From an uncultured bacterium (lineage in GTDB: Bacteria > Bacteroidota > Bacteroidia > Bacteroidales > Bacteroidaceae), in contig CAMHUC010000011.1 of NCBI GenBank assembly GCA_946188155.1, forward strand, positions 1 to 64,000: a stretch of DNA of 64,000 bases. Direction: 5' to 3'. The notes under the pieces were generated by a model, which did no database searches, was not told the DNA's origin, and was given only the letters and a program-made list of their open reading frames with translations. The translations under genes and the position numbers were made by a program. The stretch's first letter is position 1; each line of letters begins with the position of its first letter. This document shows positions 49,976 to 59,401 of the stretch, one piece after another.

Positions 49976-51298
49976 TCATTCCTCATTTTGCCGCCGGTAG
50001 TACTTGCGGTCTGGCTTGCCGTTGTAGGTTCGCCTGACGCTCTCCACCTGCTCATAGAGCAGCGGCACCTTGTAGCCTTCGAGCCGTGCGGCGAGGCTGC
50101 GGGCCAGCAGGCGCTTGTCGAGCTTCGCGCCGCCGGCCGTGACCACCAGCAGCTTCAGTGCCGTGCCCGTGATGGGGTGGGGGGCGGCGATGCAGATGCA
50201 GTCGCTCACCTGGGGCAGCGCCATGGCGGCGGCCTCCACCTCCGTCGGTGCCACCTTGTAGCCCCCCACGTTGATGGTGTCGCCCCGTCGGCCCCTCAGG
50301 TGGAGCATGCCCTCGTCGTCGAGGTAGCCTGTGTCGGAAGTCAGTACGGTGCTGGGGGCTTCGCTGGCCGAATCGCCCACGTAGCCGCTCATCAGCGTGT
50401 CGCCCTGGCATGCGATGAGGCCGTCGTCGCCGATGGTGATGCGCGAGTGGCTCATGGGGCGCCCTAAGCAGCCCTCCTGGCATCGGCCGTCATTATAATT
50501 ATAGGTGGCGATGATGCCTGTCTCCGTCGAGGCATAGGTGTTGTAGAGGCGTGTCGTGGGCAGCAGCTCGCAGAGCCGCAGCATGTCGGCGCGGGGTAGC
50601 GGTGCGGCCCCCGACTCGATGAAGTCGAGCTTCCGGGCGTAGGCGGCAAGGCGGTCGCCGCTGAACTGCAGCAGCATGCGTATGGTGGCCGGCACGAAGA
50701 AGGTGGCAACCTTCGCCGCCGGGTAGTCGAGGGCTCGGAAGAAGGCTTCGAGGTCTTTCATCCCTTCGAGGATGTAGAGCGTGGCTCCCGTCAGCACCGT
50801 GGGCCACACCTTCGACAGGCTGCCGATATGGTTTAGCGGCCCGCTGATGATGAACACCAGGTCGTGCGCGAAGCCCTGCCCCTCAATCAGGTTCTCGGCA
50901 TCGGCAATGATGGCCCGGTGGCTGATGATGACTCCCTTTGAGCGGCCCGTGGTGCCCGTCGTGTAGAGGATGTCGGCGGGGAAGGTGAGAGGCGAGAGGG
51001 GAGAGGGGAGAGGTGAGAGGCGCAGGCTGTCGGCAATCTGCTGGAAGAGCGGTTCGGGGATGTCCTTCTCAAGCGGGGCGGCGATGCTACCCGCCTGGTG
51101 GATGGCGAAGTAGGTAGTGAGGAAGTCGAGGGTCTGCGAGCTGCGGAAGGCTATCACCTCGCCTCGCGGCAGCGTAGCGGCCCGCTCGCAGACGGCGGCA
51201 TACAGCTCGCCGTAGGTCGTCTGCTGCCCGTTGCAGACCACTGCCACCTTGTCCTGATAGCGCTCGGCGTTCTGCCGCAGATAGTCTTCGAGCGTCAT
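49976..51298 (-). CDS. AMP-dependent acyl (acyl-ACP/CoA) ligase
   Basis: 440 residues, short for the adenylate-forming family (usually over 500). P-loop ILYTTGTTGRSKGVIISH, LYNTYASTETGIIATYNY, the hinge RGRRGDTINVGGYKVAPTEV and the catalytic lysine in YNGKPDRKYY are present, so activity is likely. Next to an acyl carrier protein gene with ATGA overlap, so it probably loads an acyl or aryl acid onto that carrier. RLSPLPSPLSPLTFPADI contains a repeat-derived stretch (50984-51018) just before the P-loop strand. Confidence 0.87.
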   Translation of the reverse strand: MTLEDYLRQNAERYQDKVAVVCNGQQTTYGELYAAVCERAATLPRGEVIAFRSSQTLDFLTTYFAIHQAGSIAAPLEKDIPEPLFQQIADSLRLSPLPSPLSPLTFPADILYTTGTTGRSKGVIISHRAIIADAENLIEGQGFAHDLVFIISGPLNHIGSLSKVWPTVLTGATLYILEGMKDLEAFFRALDYPAAKVATFFVPATIRMLLQFSGDRLAAYARKLDFIESGAAPLPRADMLRLCELLPTTRLYNTYASTETGIIATYNYNDGRCQEGCLGRPMSHSRITIGDDGLIACQGDTLMSGYVGDSASEAPSTVLTSDTGYLDDEGMLHLRGRRGDTINVGGYKVAPTEVEAAAMALPQVSDCICIAAPHPITGTALKLLVVTAGGAKLDKRLLARSLAARLEGYKVPLLYEQVESVRRTYNGKPDRKYYRRQNEE

Positions 51299-51522
51299 GG
51301 CTTGTCGTTCAGTTTACGCTCGACGAGTGCCACCAGGCTGTCGAGGCTTTTCAGGTTGCGCGGTGTGGCGTCGGCGGCCTCCAGGCGGATGCCGTACTCG
51401 TCGGAGAGGGCCATCAGGATGGTGGTCACGCCCAGCGAGTCGAGTTCGCTGAACAGGAAGTCGGAGTCGAAGTCCACCAGTGGCAGTAGCTCCTCCAGGA
51501 GTGTTCTGATATGTTCTTTCAT
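51295..51522 (-). CDS. Acyl carrier protein
   Basis: 75 residues. The phosphopantetheine site is the serine in FSELDSLGVTTIL; helical layout fits the ACP fold (LLEELLPLVDFDSD, DEYGIRLEAAD). Not the fatty-acid ACP, whose motif is DSLDT; a dedicated carrier for the ligase gene that follows with a 4-nt overlap. Confidence 0.88.
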   Translation of the reverse strand: MKEHIRTLLEELLPLVDFDSDFLFSELDSLGVTTILMALSDEYGIRLEAADATPRNLKSLDSLVALVERKLNDKP

Positions 51523-51553
51523 ATTGTAGGCAGATTATGCGTGCAAATCATTA

Positions 51554-52564
51554 CTAATTCTTCTTCGTGATGACGTAGATGATGACCGGTGCTCCCATCA
51601 GCGGGGTGACGGCATTCAGGGGTATGACGCCGCTCTCGCCGGGCAGGTAGCAGATGAGGTTGCACACCAGTGCCACCACGGCCCCGCAGAGGATGGTGGC
51701 GGGCAGCAGCACGCGGTGGTTGTCGGTGGTGAGCAGCAGCCGTGCGATGTGGGGCACGGCCAGTCCGATGAAGGCCACCGGCCCGCAGAAGGCAGTGGTG
51801 ATGGCCGTGAGCAGCCCGGTGACGATGAGCAGCCAGTTGCGGGTGCGGACGATGCTGATGCCCAGGTTCTCGGCATAGCGGTCGCCGAGCAGCAGGGCGT
51901 TGAGGGGCTTGATGAGCAGCAGGGCCCCTATGAGTCCGGCGATGGTGATGGACGCAAAGGCGGGCATCATCTGCATCGACACGCCGCCGAAGGAGCCCAT
52001 GCCCCACACCATGTACGACTTGACGCCCTCGTCGGTGGCGAAGAAGTTGAGCAGCGAGATGGCGGCGTTGGAGATGTAGCCCGTCATGATGCCGATGATG
52101 AGCAGCATCACGTTGTTGCGCACGATATTCGAGAAGAAGAAGATGACGGCCATCACTGCCATGGCGCCGACGAAGGCGGCCACGAGGATGGCCACGAAGC
52201 CCGTGATGCTCACCGACCCTGCCTGCAGGCTGCCGCCCAGCAGCAGCATCACTAAGGCCACGCCCAGGCCGGCACCGCTGTTGATGCCGAAGATGCTGGG
52301 GCCTGCCAGCGGGTTGCGGAAGGCCGTCTGCAGCATCAGGCCGCTCACCGCCAGTGCCGCCCCGCAGAGGGCGGCGGTGATGGCCTGCGGCAGTCGCGAC
52401 TCCATGACGATGAACTGCCACGAGGGCTTCGCCGCCTCGTGGCCGGCGAGGATGCTCACCACGTCGGATACGGGAATCCTCACGGACCCCATCACCAGGT
52501 TCAGGGCGAACAGCGTCGCCACCAGCAGGCCCAGTGCCAGGCAGTATAGCGTACCTCTCTGCAT
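51554..52564 (-). CDS. FecCD-type ABC transporter permease
   Basis: 336 residues, about ten TM helices. GSVRIPVSDVVSIL, SRLPQAITAALCGAALAVSG, LQTAFRNPLAGPSIFGINSG and VAFIGLAVPHIARLL mark the iron-siderophore/vitamin B12 permease family. The start is MQRGTLY at 52564: a -7 box (52576-52583) would lie inside the longer reading. No substrate-binding protein or ATPase gene is adjacent. The carrier protein gene follows after 31 bp. Confidence 0.92.
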   Translation of the reverse strand: MQRGTLYCLALGLLVATLFALNLVMGSVRIPVSDVVSILAGHEAAKPSWQFIVMESRLPQAITAALCGAALAVSGLMLQTAFRNPLAGPSIFGINSGAGLGVALVMLLLGGSLQAGSVSITGFVAILVAAFVGAMAVMAVIFFFSNIVRNNVMLLIIGIMTGYISNAAISLLNFFATDEGVKSYMVWGMGSFGGVSMQMMPAFASITIAGLIGALLLIKPLNALLLGDRYAENLGISIVRTRNWLLIVTGLLTAITTAFCGPVAFIGLAVPHIARLLLTTDNHRVLLPATILCGAVVALVCNLICYLPGESGVIPLNAVTPLMGAPVIIYVITKKN

Positions 52565-52575
52565 CTTTCGACGTG

Positions 52576-52583
52576 CAAAGGTA
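52576..52583 (-). promoter_or_regulatory. -7 box upstream of FecCD permease gene
   Basis: TACCTTTG on the minus strand, 11 bp before the ATG at 52564; the leader would be very short. -33 box unclear. Confidence 0.5.
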
Positions 52584-52604
52584 CACAATAAATGTGAAAC
52601 ACCG

Positions 52605-52865
52605 ATGGGTGGAAGCCGCTTTTTTCATCTTTCGGGCCTGCTTTTCCGTCAACAGGAGCCTTCCTGTCCGAAAAAGGAGCCTCCAAATTTTCCTACAAAG
52701 CCTCCTAATTCTGCTGCGGAGCCTTTAAATTTTACTACGGAGCCTCCTGATTCTGCTGCCGAACCTCCGCAGCATCGTGGGGAGCTTCGGTGTACAGTTG
52801 TCGTGGCTGACTGCCGGTTTTTCGACGGCTCTTCGCGCACGCGCATATATAGTAGCGAATCATAG
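52605..52865 (+). CDS. Possible 86-residue heptad-repeat protein inside element B (doubtful)
   Basis: An open frame from ATG 52605 reads MGGSRFFHLSGLLFRQ then heptads EPSCPKK, EPPNFPT, KPPNSAA, EPLNFTT, EPPDSAA, EPPQHRG, and ends RTRIYSSES. The minus strand of element A has a matching seven-heptad run (EPASHRP, EPVISQY, KPWTARL and so on) without a start codon, and the third unit begins with K in both. No ribosome-binding site is obvious. It may be a by-product of a DNA-level repeat. Confidence 0.25.
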   Translation: MGGSRFFHLSGLLFRQQEPSCPKKEPPNFPTKPPNSAAEPLNFTTEPPDSAAEPPQHRGELRCTVVVADCRFFDGSSRTRIYSSES

Positions 52866-52970
52866 TAGACACGTGTACCATCTGTACCATCTGACACCGA
52901 GACGTGTCAGATGGTACAGATGGCACACGTGTCAAATGTCATAAGCCACTATACACGCGCGCGTGAAAAA
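52655..52970. repeat. Composite repeat element B: seven-unit 21-bp array, CG-rich flank, long hairpin
   Basis: Units with core GGAGCCT start at 52655, 52676, 52697, 52718, 52739, 52760 and 52781, exactly 21 bp apart. After 80 bp follow CGCGCACGCGCATATATAGT and AGCGAAT, then a hairpin with 30-bp arms (52868-52897 and 52904-52933, one mismatch, 6-nt loop), and a second flank CACTATACACGCGCGCGTG in inverted orientation. Relative order and orientation match element A at 815-1100. It fills the space between the divergent FecCD and glucosidase genes. Confidence 0.85.
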
Positions 52971-52990
52971 CGTTAATGTTCTGAAATTGC

Positions 52991-53021
52991 TTTGCCACGT
53001 CGATAATAATGCGTAACTTTG
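52991..53021 (+). promoter_or_regulatory. Promoter of GH3 beta-glucosidase gene
   Basis: TTTG (52991-52994) and TAACTTTG (53014-53021), 19 bp apart. Confidence 0.78.
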
Positions 53022-53059
53022 CACGGAATATCGAATAACCAAAAAGTAAGAACCGTAGT

Positions 53060-55528
53060 ATGAACAGAAAACTATTCATGATGGCACTGGCCTGCTGCGC
53101 CGTGGCAGCGCAGGCACAGAAGCCCGCCATCCCCCGCGACGAAGCCCTGGAGGCCAAGATTGAGACGACGCTCAAGAAGATGACCCTCGACGAGAAGATC
53201 GGGCAGATGCTCGAGCTGAACCTCGACGTGATGGGCAAGATGAAGGTGGAGAACGCCAAGGTGGACCGCGAGAAGGTGCGCTCGGTGATGCAGCAGTATG
53301 GTGCCCCCGCTGCCGACATCAAGGCCATGGAGAAGATGACCGACCAGCAGATTATCGACAAGATGGGCAACTATCCCGTGGACATCTACCAGGGCGCGAC
53401 GAAGCGCGTGTGGCAGCTCAACGAGACGATGCTCGACACGCTCATCTCGAAGTGGAAGGTGGGCTCCATCCTCAACGCCCCCGGCACCCGCGCCGCCACC
53501 GTCGACCAGTGGCAGCAGTGGATTCAGCTGATTCAGAAGAAGTCGATGAAGTATATCGGCATACCCGACATCTACGGCCTCGACCACAACCACGGCGTCA
53601 CCTATACCCAGGGCGGCACGCTCTTCCCCCAGCCCATTAACCTGGGCGCATCGTTTAATACCGAGCTGGCCCGCATCGGAGCGGAAATCACCGCCTACGA
53701 GAGCCGCGCGGCCAACTGTCCGTGGGTCTACAACCCCGTGGTGGACCTGGGCCGCGACCCCCGCTGGCCACGCATCTGGGAGAGCTTCGGCGAGGATGCC
53801 GTGGTGAACTCGAAGATGGTGGTGGCCGAGGTGAAGGGCTACCAGGGTCCCGACAACAACCATATCGACCGCTATCACGTGGCCACCAGCACGAAGCACT
53901 ACTTCGCCTACGGTGCCCCCTGGACGGGCAAGGACCGCACGCCGGCCTACCTGCCGATACAGATTCTGCGCGAGAAGTACTTTGAACCCTTCAAGCAGGC
54001 AGCCCTGGCCGGCACGCTGACCATGATGGTCAACTCGGCATCGATCAACAGCGTGCCCGTGCATGCCAGCTACGAGTATCTGACGAAGTGGCTCAAGGAG
54101 GACCTGCAGTGGGACGGCATGCTCGTCACCGACTGGGCCGACATCAACAACCTCTTCTCGCGCGAGCACGTGGCCAAGGACAAGAAGGACGCCATCCGCC
54201 TGGCCATCAACGCCGGCATCGACATGTCGATGGACCCCTACAGCGTGGAGTTCTGCATCCTGCTCAAGGAGCTGGTCGAGGAGGGCAAGGTGAAGATGAG
54301 CCGCATCGACGACGCCGTGCGCCGCATCCTCCGCGTGAAGTACCGCCTGGGCCTCTTCGACGAGCCTAACACCGGCGGCAAGGGCTACGAGAAGTTCGGC
54401 TCCGACGAGTTCGCAAAGGCCTCACTCAAGGCTGCCGAGGAGTCGGAGGTGCTGCTGAAGAACGACGGCATCCTGCCCCTCGCCAAGGGCAAGAAGATTC
54501 TGCTTACAGGACCGAACGCCAACCAGATGCGCTGCCTGCACGGCGGATGGAGCTACACCTGGCAAGGCTCGAAGGCCGAGGACCTGGCCGAGAAGTACAA
54601 CACCATCTACGAGGCCCTCTGCAATAAATATGGTAAGGAGAACATCATCCTGGAGCAGGGCGTGACCTACAATGAGGACGGGGCCTACTACGACGAGAAC
54701 GAGCCGCAGATAGACCGCGCCGTCGCCGCCGCCGCCCAGGCCGACGTCATCATCGCCGCCATCGGCGAGAACAGCTACACCGAGACTCCCGGCAACCTGA
54801 CCGACCTGTGGCTCTCGGAGAACCAGCGCAACCTGGTGAAGGTCCTGGCCAAGACCGGCAAGCCCATCATAATGGTGCTCAACGAGGGGCGCCCGCGCCT
54901 CGTGGCCGACATCGAGCCGCTGGCAAAGGCCGTGGTCAACATCCTCATCCCCGGCAACTACGGTGCCGATGCACTGGCCAACCTGCTCGCCGGCGATGCC
55001 AACTTCTCGGCAAAGCTGCCATACACATACCCCCGCGAAATCAACTCGCTGAACACCTACGACTATAAGGTGTCGGAGGAGGTGGGAACCATGGCCGGAG
55101 CCTACAACTACGACGCGAAGGTCTCGTTGCAGTGGCCCTTCGGCTACGGACTGAGCTACACCACCTACGAGTACTCCAACCTGAAGGTGGACCGCCAGCA
55201 GTTCAAGGCCGGCGACGTGCTCACCGTGAGCGTCGACGTGAAGAACACCGGCAACCGTGCTGGCAAGGAACCCGTGCTGCTCTATTCGAGCGACCTGGTG
55301 GCCTCGATCGTGCCCGACAACAAGCGGCTGCGCGACTTCACCAAGATCTCTCTGCAGCCCGGCGAGGTGAAGACTGTCACCTTCCAGCTGCCCGCCAAGA
55401 GCCTCGCCTTCGTGGGAGCCGACGGACGGTGGACGCTCGAGGAGGGCGACTTCCTGCTGAAGGTGGGCAACCAGAGCGTTACTGCCGCCTGCACCGAGAC
55501 GAAGGTGTGGGACGAGCCTAACATCTAA
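53060..55528 (+). CDS. Glycoside hydrolase family 3 beta-glucosidase
   Basis: 822 residues, signal peptide ending AVAAQAQ. Acts on beta-glucosides or xylosides in the periplasm or at the surface. (alpha/beta)8 domain: [64 protein letters not shown], and the nucleophile Asp in [12 protein letters not shown]. The C-terminal domain has [20 protein letters not shown] and the FN3-like end ([20 protein letters not shown]). Lone gene: no SusC/D pair is near, so a role in general oligosaccharide processing is likely. Confidence 0.94.
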   Translation: MNRKLFMMALACCAVAAQAQKPAIPRDEALEAKIETTLKKMTLDEKIGQMLELNLDVMGKMKVENAKVDREKVRSVMQQYGAPAADIKAMEKMTDQQIIDKMGNYPVDIYQGATKRVWQLNETMLDTLISKWKVGSILNAPGTRAATVDQWQQWIQLIQKKSMKYIGIPDIYGLDHNHGVTYTQGGTLFPQPINLGASFNTELARIGAEITAYESRAANCPWVYNPVVDLGRDPRWPRIWESFGEDAVVNSKMVVAEVKGYQGPDNNHIDRYHVATSTKHYFAYGAPWTGKDRTPAYLPIQILREKYFEPFKQAALAGTLTMMVNSASINSVPVHASYEYLTKWLKEDLQWDGMLVTDWADINNLFSREHVAKDKKDAIRLAINAGIDMSMDPYSVEFCILLKELVEEGKVKMSRIDDAVRRILRVKYRLGLFDEPNTGGKGYEKFGSDEFAKASLKAAEESEVLLKNDGILPLAKGKKILLTGPNANQMRCLHGGWSYTWQGSKAEDLAEKYNTIYEALCNKYGKENIILEQGVTYNEDGAYYDENEPQIDRAVAAAAQADVIIAAIGENSYTETPGNLTDLWLSENQRNLVKVLAKTGKPIIMVLNEGRPRLVADIEPLAKAVVNILIPGNYGADALANLLAGDANFSAKLPYTYPREINSLNTYDYKVSEEVGTMAGAYNYDAKVSLQWPFGYGLSYTTYEYSNLKVDRQQFKAGDVLTVSVDVKNTGNRAGKEPVLLYSSDLVASIVPDNKRLRDFTKISLQPGEVKTVTFQLPAKSLAFVGADGRWTLEEGDFLLKVGNQSVTAACTETKVWDEPNI

Positions 55529-55541
55529 GTGATAGAGGAAA

Positions 55542-55620
55542 GAAATTACCATAATTATCATAATTCTTGCCGCTAAGCCACCCCCTGGGCTGCAAAAATG
55601 ATGATAATTATGGTAATTTC
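55542..55620. repeat. Perfect 20-bp inverted repeat after the glucosidase gene
   Basis: GAAATTACCATAATTATCAT (55542-55561) and its exact complement (55601-55620) with a 39-nt loop. It may act as a terminator without a T-run; in style it is like the other short-repeat hairpins. Confidence 0.8.
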
Positions 55621-55664
55621 TGTCAAAATTAGCCGATTTCTTTTACCGTTACGCTGCTTTTCTG

Positions 55665-55672
55665 TAATTTTG
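55665..55672 (+). promoter_or_regulatory. -7 box upstream of auxin-GH3-like gene
   Basis: TAATTTTG, 19 bp before the ATG. No good -33 match. Confidence 0.5.
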
Positions 55673-55691
55673 CACCAAAAATAACAAACGA

Positions 55692-57233
55692 ATGAGCATC
55701 ACACCGATAGTAAGTAAGGTGTTCGAGCGCAGACAGCGGGAGCTGGAGCGCTATCAGCACGGCGCAGAGGACTTGCAGCGCCAGGTGCTGGCACGCCTGA
55801 TCAAGCAGGCTGCCGACACGGAGTACGGACGCAACCACGCCTTCGCCGGGATGAAGGGCTACGACGACTTTGTGCGCCACACCCCCGTGAACACCTACGA
55901 GGAACTCAAGGGGGCCATCGACCGCATGCGCCACGGAGAGGCCGACATCCTGTGGCCGGGCCACGTGAAGTGGTACGCCAAGTCGTCGGGCACCACCAAC
56001 GACAAGTCGAAGTTCATACCCGTCAGCCAGCAGGGCCTCGACAAGATCCACTATAAGGGAGGCTTCGACACCGTGGCTCTCTATCTGAGGAACAACCCCC
56101 AGTCGCGCATCTTCGACGGCAGGGCCCTCATACTGGGAGGCAGCCACTCGCCCAACTACAATCTGAAGCACTCGCTGGTGGGCGACCTGAGCGCCATCCT
56201 GATAGAGAACATCAACCCGCTGGTCAACATGCTGCGCGTGCCGAAGAAGAAGACAGCCCTGCTGAGCGACTTTGAGGTGAAGCGCGACCGCATCGCCCGC
56301 GAGGCCATCGGCAAGAACGTCACCAACATTTCGGGCGTGCCCTCGTGGATGCTCTCTGTGCTGACGCGCGTGATGGAGCTTAGCGGAAAGACGCACCTGG
56401 AGGAGGTGTGGCCCAACCTGGAGGTGTTCTTCCACGGAGGCGTGGCATTCACGCCCTACCGCAGCCAGTACGAGCAGCTCATCACATCGCCCCGCATGCA
56501 CTACATGGAGACCTACAATGCCAGCGAGGGATTCTTTGGACTACAGGACGACCCCGCCGACAAGTCGATGCTGCTGATGATCGACTACGACGTGTTCTAT
56601 GAGTTCATCCCAGTGGCTCCCGGAAATTCCGGAGATTCCGGGCAATCCGGGTTATCCGGTGAATCCCCCGCCCCCATCCCCCTCTGGGCCGTGGAGCCGG
56701 GCAAGAACTACGCCATGCTGATCAGCACCTCCTGCGGCCTGTGGCGCTACGAGATAGGCGACACCGTGCAGTTCACATCGACCAATCCCTACAAGTTCAT
56801 CATCACCGGGCGCACCAAGCACTTCATCAACGCCTTCGGCGAGGAACTCATCGTGGACAACGCCGAACAGGGACTGGCCTACGCCTGCCAGCAGACGGGA
56901 GCCGAGGTGAGGGAATACACCGCCGCACCCGTGTTCATGGACCAGAAGGCCAAGTGCCGGCACCAGTGGATCATCGAGTTCAACCGCGAGCCCGCCGACC
57001 TGCAGCAGTTTGCCTCACTGCTCGACAAGCGCCTGCAGGAAGTGAACAGCGACTACGAGGCCAAGCGCTATAAGGACATCACCCTGCAGCCGCTGGAAAT
57101 CATCGTAGGGCGCAAGGAACTGTTCAACGACTGGCTGCGACTGCGTGGAAAACTGGGCGGGCAGCACAAGGTGCCCCGGCTGAGCAACAGCCGCGACACC
57201 ATCGAGCAGCTGCTCAGGCTAAATGAAAAGTGA
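55692..57233 (+). CDS. GH3 auxin-promoter family (acyl-adenylate-forming) protein
   Basis: 513 residues. Family signature: VKWYAKSSGTTNDKSKFIPV (ATP-binding), MHYMETYNASEGFFGLQDD, GLWRYEIGDTVQFTSTNPYK and ITGRTKHFINAFGEELIVDN. Plant members conjugate amino acids to jasmonate or auxin; the bacterial substrate is unknown. PGNSGDSGQSGLSGESPAP before PLWAVEPGKNYAML is an insertion from 9-bp repeats (56623-56665), like that in the acyltransferase at 38,450. Confidence 0.9.
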   Translation: MSITPIVSKVFERRQRELERYQHGAEDLQRQVLARLIKQAADTEYGRNHAFAGMKGYDDFVRHTPVNTYEELKGAIDRMRHGEADILWPGHVKWYAKSSGTTNDKSKFIPVSQQGLDKIHYKGGFDTVALYLRNNPQSRIFDGRALILGGSHSPNYNLKHSLVGDLSAILIENINPLVNMLRVPKKKTALLSDFEVKRDRIAREAIGKNVTNISGVPSWMLSVLTRVMELSGKTHLEEVWPNLEVFFHGGVAFTPYRSQYEQLITSPRMHYMETYNASEGFFGLQDDPADKSMLLMIDYDVFYEFIPVAPGNSGDSGQSGLSGESPAPIPLWAVEPGKNYAMLISTSCGLWRYEIGDTVQFTSTNPYKFIITGRTKHFINAFGEELIVDNAEQGLAYACQQTGAEVREYTAAPVFMDQKAKCRHQWIIEFNREPADLQQFASLLDKRLQEVNSDYEAKRYKDITLQPLEIIVGRKELFNDWLRLRGKLGGQHKVPRLSNSRDTIEQLLRLNEK

Positions 57234-57262
57234 AAAGTGAAGAATGAAGAGTGAAAAATTTG
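57225..57262. repeat. Short tandem repeat (GAAAAGT/GAAGAGT)
   Basis: Units AATGAAAAGTGAAAAGTGAAG then AATGAAGAGTGAAAAATTTG run from the end of the auxin-GH3 gene into the next reading frame; the last 20 bp equal the start region of the gene at 36104. Confidence 0.75.
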
Positions 57263-57306
57263 CTACCGCCCCTCAGGGTAAGGGCGTGAAGAGAGAGAGA
57301 AACGCG

Positions 57307-59340
57307 ATGAAGTGGCTGCTCTATGGCGCGGCGCTCTTCATCATGCTGTCGTCATTCTTCATCTCCAGTTGCGCACGCATGGGACAGCCCGACGGCGGCT
57401 GGTACGACGACGACCCGCCAGTGGTCGTCGGCAGCTCTCCTGCCGACAAGGCCATCAACGTCAGCAGCAAGAAGGTGACCATCTTCTTCGACGAGTTCAT
57501 CAAGCTGGAGGATGCCACCAACAACGTGACCATCTCGCCGCCACAACTGGAGACGCCCGATATCAAGGGCGCCGGCAGGAGAATCGTGGTGGAGCTGAAG
57601 GACTCGCTCAAGGAGAACACCACCTACACCATCGACTTCAGCGACGCCATCAGCGACAATAACGAGGGGAATCCCTTGGGCAACTATACCTTCACCTTCT
57701 CAACGGGCGAACAGATAGACACCTTCGAGCTGGCTGGCTACGTGCTCGACGCCAGCAACCTGGAGCCGGTCAAAGGCATTCTCGTAGGACTCTACAACGA
57801 CCTGGCCGACTCGGCATTCACCACCACGGCCATGCAGCGAGTGGCACGCACCGACGGCGACGGTCACTTCCAGGTGAAGGGCGTGGCACCAGGCACCTAT
57901 CGCGCCTACGCCCTGCAGGACATGGACGGCAACTTCCGTCTCACACAGAAAAGCGAGATGCTCGCCTTCAGCCACGACACCTTCGAACCCTCATTCAAGC
58001 CTGACATCCGCGTGGACACCGTATGGCGCGACTCCCTTCACATCGACGCACTGCTCCAGGTGCCCTATACCCACTTCCTGCCCGACGACATCACCCTGCT
58101 CGCCTTCACCCAGGAGCAGACCACGCGTATGCTGCTCAAAACGGAGCGAGTGGAGCCCAACAAGATCTCCATGTACTTCACCTACGGCGACTCGCTGCTG
58201 CCACAGGTGGAGGGACTCAACTTCAAGAGCGACAGCGCTTTCATCGTGGAGGCCAGCGCCAAGCGCGACACCATACACTACTGGCTCCGCGACACGACGC
58301 TTGTCAACCAGGACACGCTGGAGATGGTGGTCAACTACCGCATGAGCGACTCACTGGAAAACCTGGTGATGCACACCGACACCATGCAGATCGTGCCAAA
58401 GGTGTCGTACGAGAAACGAATGAAGGAGAAGGCCAAGGAGCTGGAGAAGTGGCAGAAGGAGCAGGAGAAGAAACTCAAACAAGAAAAGAAAGAACGGGAG
58501 GCCGAAGACAACAGCCCCGAGGCCCCCACCGACAGTACGGCTCTGGCTGCCGACAGCATACAACTGCCCCTGATGCCGCCGCCGGAACCGCTGAAGCCCA
58601 CTTACAACATACCCACCGCCCCGGAGCCACGCTCGCGAGGACTGATAGAGATGCCCACGCCACTGGCCGTCTGCGACACGTCGAAGATACACCTCTACTC
58701 GCAGATCGACTCCGTGTGGTACGAGGCGCCGTTCACCTTCCAGCCCGTCAGCGGCAGCATACGACAGTATGAGGTGCTGGCCGACTGGCGACCCGGCATC
58801 GAGTACAGCTTCGAGGTGGACTCGGCTGCCTTCATCGACATCTACGGACTGGTGGCTTCGGCCAACAAGGTCGGCATCAAGTCGAAGGATCCGGCCGAGT
58901 TCGGCACACTCGAAGTCAGTGTCAGCGGCGTGGAGGCCGTCGACACCACTATCATCGTACAGCTGCTCGGCAGCTCGGGCAACGTGGAGCGGCAGCAGCG
59001 CGTACGTCAGGGAAAGGTGAAGTTCGAATACGTCGGGGAGGGCAAGTTCTTTATGAGTGCCATCATCGACAGCAACGGCAACGGCATCTGGGACACCGGC
59101 AACTATGCCGACGACCTGCAGGCGGAGGCCGTGTACTACTATCCCAAAGAGGTGGCGTGCAAGGAAAAGTGGGACACCAAGCTGACGTGGAACCTCACCG
59201 GCACTCCGCGCTTCAAGCAGAAGCCCGATGCCCTCGTCAAGCAGAAGGGCGACAAGAAGAAACAGCTCAAGAACCGCAATGCCGAGCGCGCCAAGCAGAT
59301 GGGTATCGAGTATCTCAAGACCAAGGGCGTGAGACTTTAG
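57307..59340 (+). CDS. Ig-like (Big_5) domain surface lipoprotein
   Basis: 677 residues from ATG 57307, preceded by GAGAGAGAG; an in-frame ATG at 57244 lies in the short repeat and would give a 21-residue extension. Lipobox FFISSC. An SbsA-type Ig-like domain comes first (PPVVVGSSPADKAINVSSKK, SKNTTYTIDF-like ENTTYTIDFSDAISDNNEGN), then a carboxypeptidase-regulatory-like segment (VARTDGDGHFQVKGVAPGTY). A charged coiled coil (residues about 375-420, KEKAKELEKWQKEQEKKLKQ) and Pro-rich linker lead to a C-terminal beta domain. Common in Bacteroidetes as a single conserved gene; its function is not established. Confidence 0.82.
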   Translation: MKWLLYGAALFIMLSSFFISSCARMGQPDGGWYDDDPPVVVGSSPADKAINVSSKKVTIFFDEFIKLEDATNNVTISPPQLETPDIKGAGRRIVVELKDSLKENTTYTIDFSDAISDNNEGNPLGNYTFTFSTGEQIDTFELAGYVLDASNLEPVKGILVGLYNDLADSAFTTTAMQRVARTDGDGHFQVKGVAPGTYRAYALQDMDGNFRLTQKSEMLAFSHDTFEPSFKPDIRVDTVWRDSLHIDALLQVPYTHFLPDDITLLAFTQEQTTRMLLKTERVEPNKISMYFTYGDSLLPQVEGLNFKSDSAFIVEASAKRDTIHYWLRDTTLVNQDTLEMVVNYRMSDSLENLVMHTDTMQIVPKVSYEKRMKEKAKELEKWQKEQEKKLKQEKKEREAEDNSPEAPTDSTALAADSIQLPLMPPPEPLKPTYNIPTAPEPRSRGLIEMPTPLAVCDTSKIHLYSQIDSVWYEAPFTFQPVSGSIRQYEVLADWRPGIEYSFEVDSAAFIDIYGLVASANKVGIKSKDPAEFGTLEVSVSGVEAVDTTIIVQLLGSSGNVERQQRVRQGKVKFEYVGEGKFFMSAIIDSNGNGIWDTGNYADDLQAEAVYYYPKEVACKEKWDTKLTWNLTGTPRFKQKPDALVKQKGDKKKQLKNRNAERAKQMGIEYLKTKGVRL

Positions 59341-59401
59341 CCGACACTGCCGTCTCAATGGATAAATCGTCAAATATAAATAATAAATATAGTAAATAGT
59401 C

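Noticed and set aside
51554..52588. Longer FecCD start (MCTFARRKMQRG)
   Set aside because: The -7 box at 52576-52583 would be inside the coding part.
57244..57306. N-terminal extension of the Ig-like lipoprotein
   Set aside because: Derived from the short repeat; it would place 21 mostly polar residues before the signal peptide, and a better ribosome-binding site precedes 57307.
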